A stretch of DNA of 64,000 nucleotides, from assembly GCF_024204665.1 (NCBI RefSeq), contig NZ_CP100355.1, positions 992,001-1,056,000 on the forward strand, written 5' to 3'. The notes beneath the pieces were generated by a model, which saw only the letters and a list, made by a program, of their open reading frames with translations, was not told the DNA's origin and made no database searches. The position numbers and the translations under genes were made by a program. This DNA is from Natronosalvus rutilus (lineage in GTDB: Archaea; Halobacteriota; Halobacteria; Halobacteriales; Natrialbaceae). This document shows, piece by piece, positions 26,518 through 34,554 of the stretch (position 1 is the first letter of the stretch; each line of letters opens with the position of its first letter).

Positions 26518-27153
26518 TCACGAATCTGGGTTCGAAACCCGGAGCGCGAACCCCCACTCGAGCGAGACGGCTTTGTCCGTGCCCCATCTCGCGTCCGGGT
26601 CGTCCCACCCCGAAACGCGCTGGCTCCAGCGGTAGGTTCCGGGCTGGAAGTAGCCTTCGACCTGGAAGTCGTGCCACACCTCGTACTCGGTGACGACCGA
26701 CTCGCCGGGGTCGTACGCTCGAGGCGGACAGCCCTGAGTCGTGAACGCTCTCCCTTCTTCTGCATCGCGGTCCTCGACCCACCTGCCGTCGACGCGCTCG
26801 AGGTGGTCGGTGTGCCTGTAGAGCCACAGCCCCTCGGGGTCGTCGCTTCCCCCTCGCGACCGGTTGAACAGGCTACACCCGGCTTCGCCCACGGAGAGCG
26901 CCCGTTCGTCGCCCTCGTTGGTCGTCCGTACCTCGAGCCGTGCTGGACTATCTTCCGCTACTGTCTCCTCGAGCAGCGTCGTCTCGATCGAGAATCCGTA
27001 CTCGTCGGGGACCGAATCCTGTTCGACCAGCGCGAGTTCACGCTCGGTGTTCTTTGCTCGAGCGCTCGAGGTCGGTCCAATCTCGCCGAGACAGCCGGCG
27101 ACTCCGGCGACGAGGGCGGCGGCGGACCCGGTGAGGAGGGCGCGGCGTTGCAT
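26518..27153 (-). CDS. Secreted lipoprotein with Tat-type signal, unknown function
   Basis: 211 residues. The N-terminus MQRRALLTGSAAALVAGVAGCLG has a twin-arginine pair, a hydrophobic stretch and a lipobox cysteine (Cys21), the usual layout for haloarchaeal Tat-exported lipoproteins. The mature part is acidic and rich in beta-type segments (EYGFSIETTLLEETV, PARLEVRTTNEGDE, YRWSQRVSGW) with two more cysteines (EAGCSLF, QGCPP) that could form a disulfide. No catalytic motif is seen; binding or sensing at the cell surface is plausible. The frame extends 27 codons upstream, but the ATG at 27153 places the signal correctly. It diverges from the release factor gene with 116 bases between starts. 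Confidence 0.85.
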   Translation of the reverse strand: MQRRALLTGSAAALVAGVAGCLGEIGPTSSARAKNTERELALVEQDSVPDEYGFSIETTLLEETVAEDSPARLEVRTTNEGDERALSVGEAGCSLFNRSRGGSDDPEGLWLYRHTDHLERVDGRWVEDRDAEEGRAFTTQGCPPRAYDPGESVVTEYEVWHDFQVEGYFQPGTYRWSQRVSGWDDPDARWGTDKAVSLEWGFALRVSNPDS

Positions 27154-27237
27154 GACTGTCGTGACAGCACGCCTGAACGTAATCCTTCGGGTGGTAGCCG
27201 AGGCCCGGTGGCAACGCGTCCCACGACGTGTCAAAGG

Positions 27238-27245
27238 GTACTTAC
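27238..27245 (+). promoter_or_regulatory. TATA-like element of the aRF1 gene
   Basis: GTACTTAC centred about 29 bases before the ATG at 27270, the spacing for a leaderless transcript. Confidence 0.5.
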
Positions 27246-27269
27246 CTGCGGCTCCGTTCTAGAGAGACA

Positions 27270-28529
27270 ATGAGTCAGGAGGGAGAGCAGGCCAGTTCCG
27301 ACCGGAAAAAATACGAGTTCCGGAAGGTTATCGAAGACCTCGACAACTACGAGGGGTCGGGCACACAACTCGTAACGATCTACGTCCCCGAGGACCGCCA
27401 GGTCAGCGACGTCGTCGCCCACGTCACCCAGGAGCACAGCGAGGCGGCGAACATCAAGTCCAAGCAGACCCGGACGAACGTGCAGGACGCCCTCAAGAGC
27501 ATCAAGGATCGGCTCCGCTACTACGACACGTACCCGCCCGAGAACGGTATGGTGCTGTTCTCGGGCGCCGTCGACTCCGGCGGTGGCCAGACAGAGATGA
27601 TCACGCGCGTCCTCGAGAGCCCACCGGATCCCGTCGAGTCCTTCCGCTACCACTGCGACTCGAACTTCCTGACAGATCCGCTCGAGTACATGCTCGAGGA
27701 CCACGGCCTCTACGGGCTGATCGTCCTCGACCGCCGAGAGGCCAACGTCGGCTGGCTGAAGGGCAAGCGCATCGAACCCGTCAAGTCCGCCTCCTCGCTC
27801 GTTCCCGGCAAGCAGCGGAAAGGTGGCCAGTCCGCCCAGCGATTCGCCCGCCTGCGCCTCGAGGCCATCGACAACTTCTACCAGGAGGTCGCGGGGATGG
27901 CCAACGACCTGTTCGTCCCCAAGCGTCACGAACTCGACGGTGTCCTGGTCGGCGGTCCCTCCCCGACGAAAGACGAGTTCCTCGACGGCGACTACCTCCA
28001 CCACGAGATCCAGGATACGGTACTCGGAAAATTCGACGTCTCCTACACCGACGAGTCCGGCCTGAAGGACCTGGTCGACAACGCCTCCGACGCCCTGGCC
28101 GACGCAGAGGTGATGAAGGACAAGAAGCACATGGAACGCTTCTTCAAGGAACTCCACAGTGGGGAACTCGCCACCTACGGGTTCGACCAGACTCGGCGCA
28201 ACCTCGTGATGGGGTCGGTCGAGACCCTCCTGATCAGCGAGGACCTCCGAAAAGACGTCGTCACCTTCGACTGCGAGGCCTGTGGCAACACCGACTACGA
28301 CCTGATCGACCGCCGGAAGGCCACGCCCTCTCACGAGTGCAGCGAGTGTGGCACCGCGGTCGAGGCCACGGACGAAGACCGCGAGGACGCTATTGAGCAC
28401 CTCATCACCATCGCCGAACAGCGCGGCACCGAGACCAAGTTCATCTCGAGTGACTTCGAGAAGGGCGAACAGCTCTACAACGCCTTCGGCGGCATTGCGG
28501 GCATCCTCCGGTACGATACGGGCATCTAG
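27270..28529 (+). CDS. prf1: Peptide chain release factor aRF1
   Basis: 419 residues, the archaeal/eukaryal type that recognises all three stop codons. Domain 1 carries NIKS (61-64) for codon recognition, domain 2 the catalytic GGQ (185-187, in GKQRKGGQSAQRF), and domain 3 a zinc-type cluster CEACGNTDYD...CSECG near the C-terminus. The start follows a TATA-like element by about 29 bases. Because one gene in this window (maa) has an in-frame TAG, it matters that this factor looks complete: nothing suggests TAG is reassigned here. No close operon partner. Confidence 0.97.
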   Translation: MSQEGEQASSDRKKYEFRKVIEDLDNYEGSGTQLVTIYVPEDRQVSDVVAHVTQEHSEAANIKSKQTRTNVQDALKSIKDRLRYYDTYPPENGMVLFSGAVDSGGGQTEMITRVLESPPDPVESFRYHCDSNFLTDPLEYMLEDHGLYGLIVLDRREANVGWLKGKRIEPVKSASSLVPGKQRKGGQSAQRFARLRLEAIDNFYQEVAGMANDLFVPKRHELDGVLVGGPSPTKDEFLDGDYLHHEIQDTVLGKFDVSYTDESGLKDLVDNASDALADAEVMKDKKHMERFFKELHSGELATYGFDQTRRNLVMGSVETLLISEDLRKDVVTFDCEACGNTDYDLIDRRKATPSHECSECGTAVEATDEDREDAIEHLITIAEQRGTETKFISSDFEKGEQLYNAFGGIAGILRYDTGI

Positions 28530-28619
28530 GCGGCTACAGCGACCAACCTTCCTGTCGACTCTTCGAGTAAGAGTGGCTGGCTACCCCTTTAGACCAACTC
28601 CCTGGATGGGGGCGACGGG

Positions 28620-28745
28620 TCAGGAGCCAGGGGTCGCATGTCACGAGTCACGAGGTACGAATTGTGAGTCAAGGGGCACCGATCACAAGCCGTCGATCAC
28701 CAACCGCCGGCCACGAGCCGTAAACTGCGAACTGTGAACGACCGA
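28620..28745. repeat. Spacer rich in degenerate short repeats
   Basis: The 255-base gap between aRF1 and the wHTH gene holds many variants of CACGAG, GTCACGAG and CGATCAC. It includes CGTCGATCACCAACCGCCGG (28691-28710), which recurs with two differences at 31966-31985. The TATA region of the next gene (CTTTTTACTG, about 28750-28759) ends the gap. No other gene is seen. Confidence 0.6.
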
Positions 28746-28784
28746 GAGACTTTTTACTGCGAGCAGAGGAGTCGATGACGAACG

Positions 28785-29567
28785 ATGACCGCACCGTCGC
28801 CCGCCGAACCGCTCGAGGTGGTGTCCCGCCGTCACCCGCTGCTGGCAGCACTCGAGGCGGGGCCGCGGCCGAAAGGCGACCTCCTGGACGCCGTCGACTG
28901 CTCGTCCTCCACGCTCGACCGCGCCATTCGCGAACTCGAGACCTGCCACTTCCTCGAGCGTCGCGACGGGTCGGTACGGCTGACCACGGCAGGTCGACTC
29001 GCGCTCGAGGAGTACCGGCGGAGCCAGCGAGCGCTCGAGTCCATCACGGCGGCCAGTCACGTCCTGCAGTTTGCCCCGCCCGACGCGCCGCTGTCGATGG
29101 CGGTCCTGGAGGAGGCGACGATCCACGAACCCAGTTCGCACGCGCCGAACGCGCCGGTCGAACGGATCGCCGACTGCATGCGAGACGCCGACCGCGCCTG
29201 GGCGCTCGGTGCGACCGAACGCACGCCGCAGTTTCGTCGCATCCTCAACGAGCAAACGACCGACGGCGACCTCGCGGTCGAGGTCGTTCTGACGGACGAC
29301 CTCCTGTCGTTTCTCCTCGAGGCCCACACGAACGCCCTCGAACGTTTCCTCGAGGTCGATGCGTTCGAAGCGGCGACGATCGAGGAGATTCCGTACGGGC
29401 TGGCGGTACTCGAGACGCCGACGAAGCCGTACACGTTCGTCACTCTCACGAACGAGGGGGACGTCCAGGGGGTCATCGAGAACGACTCGCAGGCGGCCTA
29501 CGAGTGGGGGCGCGAGCTGTTTCAGCAGGTTCGTTCTGCGGCGACGGCGCTACAGCCGCCGGAGTAG
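28785..29567 (+). CDS. Winged-helix transcriptional regulator with C-terminal sensor domain
   Basis: 260 residues. Residues about 12-75 form a winged helix (HPLLAALEAGPRPKGDLLDAV, SSSTLDRAIRELE, RRDGSVRLTTAGRLAL). The C-terminal 170 residues (from about LQFAPPDAPL) match the pattern of archaeal regulators with a DUF1724-type domain: conserved LTDDLLSFLLE, FEAATIEEIPYGLAV and PTKPYTFVTLTNEGDVQGVI. This architecture is common in haloarchaea and methanogens; ligands are mostly unknown. A TATA-like CTTTTTACTG about 30 bases upstream supports the ATG. It has no obvious operon partner, so its targets may be elsewhere. Confidence 0.85.
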   Translation: MTAPSPAEPLEVVSRRHPLLAALEAGPRPKGDLLDAVDCSSSTLDRAIRELETCHFLERRDGSVRLTTAGRLALEEYRRSQRALESITAASHVLQFAPPDAPLSMAVLEEATIHEPSSHAPNAPVERIADCMRDADRAWALGATERTPQFRRILNEQTTDGDLAVEVVLTDDLLSFLLEAHTNALERFLEVDAFEAATIEEIPYGLAVLETPTKPYTFVTLTNEGDVQGVIENDSQAAYEWGRELFQQVRSAATALQPPE

Positions 29568-29782
29568 CCGGTTGGAGAGCGTGTACTCGAGCGGGTGACA
29601 TCGACGTTCGAGACTCGTCTCAGCGGTTCGGTCATCGACGGGGCCTCTTTCGTGGGAGCGCAGGCGCCAGTACCGGAGAACGCCGCGTTCGAGGGGAACG
29701 GCTGAAAAATCACAGAAATTATTATTCTTCCCCATTTACACGTTTCGGGCGATATATGCAAATGGCGCTGTAAGGATGGCAC

Positions 29783-29938
29783 ATGCCCCACGATCAGGAC
29801 GTCGAAGGCGAGAACGATCCGGAGTCTCTCTCGACGTACGAGTGTCTCCGCTGCGGTACCGTCGTCGAGTCGAAGACGCATCCCGGAACGTGTGACTGTG
29901 GCGGTGAGTTCCAGAACCGGGCGAAGTCGCTCGAGTAG
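29783..29938 (+). CDS. Rubrerythrin-like zinc ribbon mini-protein
   Basis: 51 residues, MPHDQDVEGENDPESLSTYE then CLRCG and TCDCGG, ending KSLE. The four cysteines form a rubredoxin-like knuckle as in the many tiny haloarchaeal proteins annotated as rubrerythrin-like domain. Function is unproven; metal binding is likely. A TATA-like GATATATG lies about 30 bases upstream, giving a leaderless mRNA. Codon use is ordinary. Confidence 0.85.
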   Translation: MPHDQDVEGENDPESLSTYECLRCGTVVESKTHPGTCDCGGEFQNRAKSLE

Positions 29939-30052
29939 ACTCGAAATCCGTCCGATCGGCCAGCGTCGACGTTCGACGGAGGCTGGGTAGCGTTCCTGGC
30001 TCCGTGGACTAGTCTCTCGTGTTTTCGTGACCTCAGAGGGCCGACCATCCGA

Positions 30053-30439
30053 TCAGTAGAGTAACTGTTCGAGCTGGTGACGACGGCGCTCGAGGTCGAC
30101 CGCCGGTTCCACCGTGGGTTCAGCGAGCACCCGATCGATAGCGAGCAGCGGGTCGGCCCCGTGACGCTCGACCGTCTCGAGGGCGTCCTCGAGTTTCGTG
30201 CGGTTCGTCGCCAGCGAGTCACAGAGCCCGATCGCGAGCGCCAGTGCGATTCCCGCGTCGCCCGACGGAAACGAAGTACTCACGCGCGAGAAGTCGGGAT
30301 CGCCCGCCCCGGAACTGGAGGGCTCGACGCGAAGGCAGCGCGGACAGATCGCCGCCGCGTCGGCCTCCTCGGGAGCATAGGCTCGAAGCGAGGGCGAAAC
30401 CACGAAGGTGATCGGATCGACGTCACAGGAGCAGTTCAT
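30053..30439 (-). CDS. Zinc-ribbon-like conserved protein (DUF6276-like)
   Basis: 128 residues. The N-terminus MNCSCDVDPITFVV and later ICPRCLRVEP provide four cysteines that probably bind zinc; the middle has FPSGDAGIALALAIGLCDSLA and the C-terminus is helical and charged. It starts 43 bases after atpD on the same strand and is probably in one transcript with it. As far as I recall, this family is common next to ATP synthase or nearby core genes in haloarchaea. Function unknown. Confidence 0.7.
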   Translation of the reverse strand: MNCSCDVDPITFVVSPSLRAYAPEEADAAAICPRCLRVEPSSSGAGDPDFSRVSTSFPSGDAGIALALAIGLCDSLATNRTKLEDALETVERHGADPLLAIDRVLAEPTVEPAVDLERRRHQLEQLLY

Positions 30440-30482
30440 CGAGATAAACGCGTGTCGGCGGTCTTCGGGACGGTACTGGGTC

Positions 30483-31199
30483 TCAGTTGGTTCCGGGAAC
30501 GCCGCTCGCGGTCGCGGGTTCGCGCTCCTCGGCGTCGCGCTGGGTGCGGGCGAGTTCCTTCTCTTCGTCTTCCTCGGCTTCCTTCTTCTCCTTGATCTTC
30601 TTGAGCCGGAAAATCTCCTCGCGCTCTTGCTCCTCGAGTTTCTGCTCGATGTACTCCTTGTTCTCGTAGAGGTCGGGCAGGAGTTTGAACTCGAGAGCGT
30701 TGACGCGCCGTTTGGTGGTTTCGATCTCCCGCAGCATCTTCTTCATCGCCGTCTCGACCTCGGCGGCGAGAATGATGCTCTGGAGGAGGTCCTCGTAGGC
30801 TTCGGCGGCCTCGTCGATACGCGCGGAGGTGCCCATGATCCCGTAGCCGCGCTGGTCGAGGCTCTTCGTGACCTTCGAGGACTCGATCTGGGGGACGACG
30901 ACGCCCATGATGTTCTTCGACTCGGTCGTGATCTCGGGGTGTTCCTGCAGGGCGGCGGCCGCGCCGCGAACGGCGACGTCGCCTTCCATCGCACGCGCCA
31001 TGTTAATCGTCTTCTGAGCGCGCTCGTAGTCCTCCGAGAGCTCGCCGCGGACGTCCTGGGCCTGGTCCAGGATGTCCATGAACTCCATGATCAGCCCGTC
31101 GCGTTTCTTCTCGAGCGTCCCGTGCCCGCGCTCGGAGAGGTCGATGCGATCCTCGATCTGCATCAACTCTTTCCGAGTGGGTTTGACGTCCTTGGCCAT
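30483..31199 (-). CDS. atpD: A-type ATP synthase subunit D
   Basis: 238 residues. Subunit D is the central-stalk coiled coil (the gamma analogue) that turns inside the A3B3 head. The opening [19 protein letters not shown], the glycine-rich turn in the middle ([18 protein letters not shown]) and [14 protein letters not shown] are diagnostic. The last 45 residues are a charged, Glu/Lys-rich extension. The other atp genes are not adjacent, so D is a separate unit here, with the DUF6276-like gene behind it. Upstream lies the dyad AACTG-TTTA-CAGTT (31229-31242). Confidence 0.95.
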   Translation of the reverse strand: MAKDVKPTRKELMQIEDRIDLSERGHGTLEKKRDGLIMEFMDILDQAQDVRGELSEDYERAQKTINMARAMEGDVAVRGAAAALQEHPEITTESKNIMGVVVPQIESSKVTKSLDQRGYGIMGTSARIDEAAEAYEDLLQSIILAAEVETAMKKMLREIETTKRRVNALEFKLLPDLYENKEYIEQKLEEQEREEIFRLKKIKEKKEAEEDEEKELARTQRDAEEREPATASGVPGTN

Positions 31200-31296
31200 C
31201 TTGTGGGTGGGTTGCGCGCGCAGTCGGATAACTGTTTACAGTTGCAGCCAACAGCCAAACGGTCGCTGCGTGTGTGCTCGTATTCGACGGCCGCTA

Positions 31297-31326
31297 GTGA
31301 CCGCCGGTAACCGCCGGTGACCGCTG
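31297..31326. repeat. Three tandem 10-base repeats
   Basis: GTRACCGCYG occurs three times in a row (31297-31306, 31307-31316, 31317-31326) in the gap between atpD and hsp20. The CCGCCGG core is shared with the elements at 28701 and 31976. Confidence 0.8.
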
Positions 31327-31405
31327 GTGAGGGCGAAGAGATTGGCACTGATCGTACAGACGCGAGGAAAAATCGACTGCGTACCGAGACCGCTGGCGAG
31401 ACCGG

Positions 31406-31801
31406 TTACTCGAGACTGATGTCCGAGGACTGCTCGGCGGGTTCGAAGACGACCTCGAGCACCCCGTTGTTGTAGGTCGCCGAGGCGGTGTGTTCGTTGA
31501 CCCGGCGGGGAAGGGAGACGCGCTCGTCGTACTCGCGGTGGTCGCTCCGGGCTGAGATGGTGAGCGTCTTGCCGTCGCACTCGAGTTCGATGTTCTGCTT
31601 TTCGACGCCGGGGAGGTCGGCGATGACGCGGACCTCCTCCTCAGTGTCGTGAACGTCGACGTGGGTGTCGGCGCCGAAGCCAGCGTCGGTGTCCGTCCGC
31701 GACTCGAAGCCGACGTCTCCGCCGGCCATCATGTCGTTCATCATCCGTTCAATCTCCCGAAAGAGGTCGTCAAAGGGTTCGTCGCGGTCGTCTCGGCGCA
31801 T
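31406..31801 (-). CDS. Hsp20/alpha-crystallin small heat-shock protein
   Basis: 131 residues. The alpha-crystallin domain covers about 45-120, with VIADLPGVEKQNIELECDGK (split in the fold) and the end-of-domain motif ATYNNGVLEVVF. It is an ATP-independent chaperone that holds unfolding proteins. A TTG lies nine codons upstream, but the ATG at 31801 has a TATA-like CCTTTTTGG about 29 bases before it, which fixes the start as leaderless. The N-terminal arm is short and rich in Asp, Arg and Met. It has no C-terminal IXI motif, which may limit oligomer size. Confidence 0.9.
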   Translation of the reverse strand: MRRDDRDEPFDDLFREIERMMNDMMAGGDVGFESRTDTDAGFGADTHVDVHDTEEEVRVIADLPGVEKQNIELECDGKTLTISARSDHREYDERVSLPRRVNEHTASATYNNGVLEVVFEPAEQSSDISLE

Positions 31802-31965
31802 GAGGGACTCTAGAAGTGGCAGGTCCAAAAAGGTATTCCTCGAGGCGAGATCCTGAGAACGGGACCGACGTGCTCGAGTGACGGGACTTTGCTGCCGCTG
31901 GCGAACTCGGTATGATACGGAGTGGTGGCAGATGGAACGTGGATTGGTAGTCGCCAGCAGTCAGT

Positions 31966-31985
31966 CGTCGATCATCAGCCGCCGG
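31966..31985. repeat. Second copy of the 28691 repeat
   Basis: CGTCGATCATCAGCCGCCGG matches 28691-28710 at 18 of 20 positions. It lies directly beyond the gapB stop, followed by CCGTCAGCCGTCAGTCGTCGG-type tandem short units. Confidence 0.7.
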
Positions 31986-32000
31986 TTCAGCCGTCAGCCG

Positions 32001-33071
32001 TCAGTCGTCGGCCGTCTGCGTATCGAGACGCTTCACCGGTCGGTCGCGAAGGCCTCCGAAGCCGATGCCGAGCGTCTCGTTCGTCAGCGACCGGCTTTCG
32101 GGGCCCGAAAGGTGACCGGAGATAGCGCGCAGGGCGTCAACGTTCTCGGGAACGACGTCAGACTCCTGGTGAATCGCCTGCATACAGTAGAGGTCCGAAC
32201 CCTGGAGCGTGACCGACTCCTCCCAGATGCAGTTCTCCCAGATGTCGCCGCGGGGTCGACCGGCGTCGGCCGCCATGTCCTTGAGCGTCCCGGCGCCGTC
32301 GATGCGGGCGTACTCGGGGACCATGATGGTTCGCTCTTGGGCCGCGAGCAAGTCGCGTACGTCGTCTTCGCTCGCAGGCGGGTTCTCGAGGGTGACGTTG
32401 ATGGCGTGAACGTGCATCATCGTCGTCGGCACCTTCAGGCCGATGGTGTCGATGTCGAGTTTGGGGAAGAGCGTCTGCACGTCGGGACCGTGGTGGGAGG
32501 GGATGGAGACGGGGTCGGGGACGGCGTCGTTGATCGGGCCGCGTCCGGTCTGGTTCGGGTCGCCGCCGCGGCGAACCAGCGTCGCCCGTACCTTCTCGAT
32601 GCCGTAGGCCTCCTCGAGCGGGGCGACGAGCCGGGAGAGTCCGGTCGTGTTACAGGAGACGACACGGACGTAGTCGGCGTCTTCGGCCTCGTCGTAGTTC
32701 ACGCGGGCGTTGAAGCTCACTTCGGCGACGGTGGCGTCCTCGCCGCCCTGGAAGATCGCGGGCGTGTCGTGGCGCTCGTAGAGCGAGCGGTTTTCGGCAC
32801 CGATCCCGGAGGGCGTTGCGTCGACGACGACGTCGCTTTCCTCGACGAGTTCGTCGACCGTGCCGGCGACGTCGACGCCGATCTCGCGGAACTCCTCGAT
32901 CCGCGTTTCGTCGACCACGTAGAGGGGGTAGCCGGCCTCGACGGCGCCGATGGCGACGTAATCGGGGCTAACCTTGGCGACGCCACAGAGTTCCATGTCG
33001 GGCTGCGCCGAGACGGCGTCCGCGACGCGTTTCCCGATGGTTCCATATCCGTTGATTCCGACGCGGAGCAT
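32001..33071 (-). CDS. gapB: Glyceraldehyde-3-phosphate dehydrogenase, archaeal type II
   Basis: 356 residues beginning [20 protein letters not shown], the archaeal (NADP-using) enzyme distinct from the bacterial type. The catalytic cysteine lies in [13 protein letters not shown], and the family-specific [15 protein letters not shown] follows. In Haloferax the archaeal-type enzyme serves gluconeogenesis while the bacterial-type one serves sugar breakdown; the same split is likely here. The ATG at 33071 is fixed by a TATA box about 30 bases upstream (33098-33104). The gene diverges from gapA across 328 bases, with TrmB-like sites in the spacer. Short repeats lie directly past the stop. Confidence 0.95.
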   Translation of the reverse strand: MLRVGINGYGTIGKRVADAVSAQPDMELCGVAKVSPDYVAIGAVEAGYPLYVVDETRIEEFREIGVDVAGTVDELVEESDVVVDATPSGIGAENRSLYERHDTPAIFQGGEDATVAEVSFNARVNYDEAEDADYVRVVSCNTTGLSRLVAPLEEAYGIEKVRATLVRRGGDPNQTGRGPINDAVPDPVSIPSHHGPDVQTLFPKLDIDTIGLKVPTTMMHVHAINVTLENPPASEDDVRDLLAAQERTIMVPEYARIDGAGTLKDMAADAGRPRGDIWENCIWEESVTLQGSDLYCMQAIHQESDVVPENVDALRAISGHLSGPESRSLTNETLGIGFGGLRDRPVKRLDTQTADD

Positions 33072-33128
33072 ACGAGGTCCACTCCACCGGCGACGGGTAT
33101 AATTGTTTCGGACAGACTGATAGATGTT

Positions 33129-33144
33129 AACTCGTAATTGAGTA
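33129..33144. promoter_or_regulatory. TrmB-like site upstream of gapB
   Basis: AACT-CGTAATT-GAGTA matches the haloarchaeal TrmB motif as I know it (TACT, 7-8 bases, GAGTA) at eight of nine fixed positions. It lies upstream of the gapB TATA box, the position from which TrmB activates gluconeogenic genes. Confidence 0.5.
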
Positions 33145-33357
33145 CTCGAGAGAATAATCGACATACTGCGTCGGGTTGGTAATGGGACACACGGCCGAAC
33201 ACATATCTTTTAATTTTTTCATAAACGGGGTTTAGCGGGTCCTATATTGCTCCACCATCACGTTACTCTCGCGGGACAGAACGTTCGAAAACTCCTTGTG
33301 CTAATTATGGTCTGCCTGCTAGTATCGGTCCTGAGGCACGTTGGACAGTGTCCAGAA

Positions 33358-33381
33358 CCAGGGCAACTACTTTAACCCTGG
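33358..33381. promoter_or_regulatory. Inverted repeat around the gapA TATA box
   Basis: CCAGGG (33358-33363) and CCCTGG (33376-33381) flank CAACTACTTTAA, which holds the gapA TATA element about 27 bases before the start. A protein bound to this dyad would cover the TATA box. Confidence 0.5.
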
Positions 33382-33390
33382 ACAGCTTAG

Positions 33391-33403
33391 TACTCAGATA
33401 TGA
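33391..33403. promoter_or_regulatory. TrmB-like site overlapping the gapA start
   Basis: TACT-CAGATAT-GAGT begins at 33391 and continues through the ATG (33400-33402); only the last motif base differs (G for A). It lies downstream of the TATA box, where a bound repressor would block a leaderless start. Confidence 0.5.
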
Positions 33404-34467
33404 GTGAACATTCATTCGCCGAAGACACTTCCACGGACGGCGTTGTTCGCGTCGGCCTCAACGGATTCGGCCGCATTGGCCGGAACGTCCTGCGTGCATC
33501 CCTCGAGTACGACGGAATCGAGATCGTCGCGATTAACGACGTGATGGACAACGACGACATGGAGTACCTGCTCCGGTACGACTCCGTCCACGGTCGCCTC
33601 GACGACGTCGAGCGCGACGGTGACACCCTGTTCGTCGGCGGCCAGGAGATTCGACTGCTCAACGAGCGCGACCCCACCGAGTTGCCGTGGGAGGAGTTCG
33701 ACGTCGACGTCGCCTTCGAGGCGACCGGCCTGTTTCGCTCCCACGACGACGCTGTCATGCATCTCGAGGCTGGCGCCGACAAGGTCATCATCTCCGCGCC
33801 GCCGAAGGGCGAGAAGGACGTCTCGATGTTCGTCTACGGCGTCAACCACGACGAGTACGAGGGCGAGGACATCCTCTCGAACGCCTCCTGTACCACGAAC
33901 AGCGTCGCCCCCGTCGCCAAGGTGCTCGACGAGGAGTTCGGCATCGCCTCGGGCCTGCTCACTACGGTCCACGCCTACACCGGCACGCAGTCGCTCGTCG
34001 ACGGCCCCGAATCGAAGCGCCGCCGCGGTCGCGCCGCCGCCGAGAACATAATCCCCACGACGACAGGCGCCGCCATCGCCACCACCGAGGTTCTCCCCGA
34101 ACTCGAGGGGAAACTCGACGGCATGGCGATTCGCGTCCCCGTCCCCAACGGCTCGATCACCGACCTGACGGTCGACCTCGAGGCCGACGTCACGAAAGAC
34201 GACCTCGAGGCCGCCATCCGCGAGGCCGCCGACGGCGAACTCGCCGGCGTGCTCGGGTACACCGACGAGGAGATAGTTTCCCGGGACATCGTCGGCCTCC
34301 CGTTCTCCTCGTACGTCGACCTCGAGTCCGCGATGGTGCTCGAGGACGGCCTCGTGAAGATCCTCACGTGGTACGACAACGAGTACGGCTTCTCGAACCG
34401 CATGCTTGACCTCGCGACGTACGTGATCGCCGAGGACGAAGCCGAAGCGGAAGCCCCGACGCAGTAG
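33400..34467 (+). CDS. gapA: Glyceraldehyde-3-phosphate dehydrogenase, type I (bacterial type)
   Basis: 355 residues. VRVGLNGFGRIGRNVLRA is the NAD-binding start, SNASCTTN holds the catalytic cysteine, and HAYTGTQSLVDGP, RAAAENIIPTTTGAA and WYDNEYGFSNRMLDL are classic type I signatures. It oxidises glyceraldehyde 3-phosphate in the glycolytic (or semiphosphorylated Entner-Doudoroff) direction; pgk 87 bases downstream catalyses the next step. Transcription probably starts at or near the ATG from a TATA about 27 bases upstream. The promoter overlaps a dyad and a TrmB-like site. The C-terminal acidic tail (EDEAEAEAPTQ) is a halophilic feature. Confidence 0.97.
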   Translation: MSEHSFAEDTSTDGVVRVGLNGFGRIGRNVLRASLEYDGIEIVAINDVMDNDDMEYLLRYDSVHGRLDDVERDGDTLFVGGQEIRLLNERDPTELPWEEFDVDVAFEATGLFRSHDDAVMHLEAGADKVIISAPPKGEKDVSMFVYGVNHDEYEGEDILSNASCTTNSVAPVAKVLDEEFGIASGLLTTVHAYTGTQSLVDGPESKRRRGRAAAENIIPTTTGAAIATTEVLPELEGKLDGMAIRVPVPNGSITDLTVDLEADVTKDDLEAAIREAADGELAGVLGYTDEEIVSRDIVGLPFSSYVDLESAMVLEDGLVKILTWYDNEYGFSNRMLDLATYVIAEDEAEAEAPTQ

Positions 34468-34523
34468 CCCACTCGAGTCGTCGTTCGCGACGGTCCGGAC
34501 GAAACACCTGGCAATTCCGCCCC

Positions 34524-34530
34524 TTTTAAG
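34524..34530 (+). promoter_or_regulatory. TATA box of pgk
   Basis: TTTTAAG centred 28 bases before the pgk ATG (34555). It shows pgk has its own promoter in addition to any read-through from gapA. Confidence 0.65.
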
Positions 34531-34554
34531 CAACCGCGTGATGCGCGTACGGAT

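Larger units (their letters stand above)
33072..33399. promoter_or_regulatory. gapB/gapA divergent control region
   Basis: 328 bases without a gene. It contains the gapB TATA (33098-33104) and the gapA TATA (33370-33376). A TrmB-like motif lies at 33129-33144, and another overlaps the gapA start at 33391-33403. It also holds AT-rich stretches near 33203-33224, the dyad GGACA-G-TGTCC (33343-33353), and an inverted repeat CCAGGG...CCCTGG (33358-33381) that encloses the gapA TATA. It is the densest regulatory region of the window. Confidence 0.7.

Noticed and set aside
26521..26545. GGGTTCGAAACCC looked like a tRNA T-arm.
   Set aside because: It lies in the coding end of the lipoprotein gene, and no acceptor stem, D-arm or anticodon arm surrounds it.
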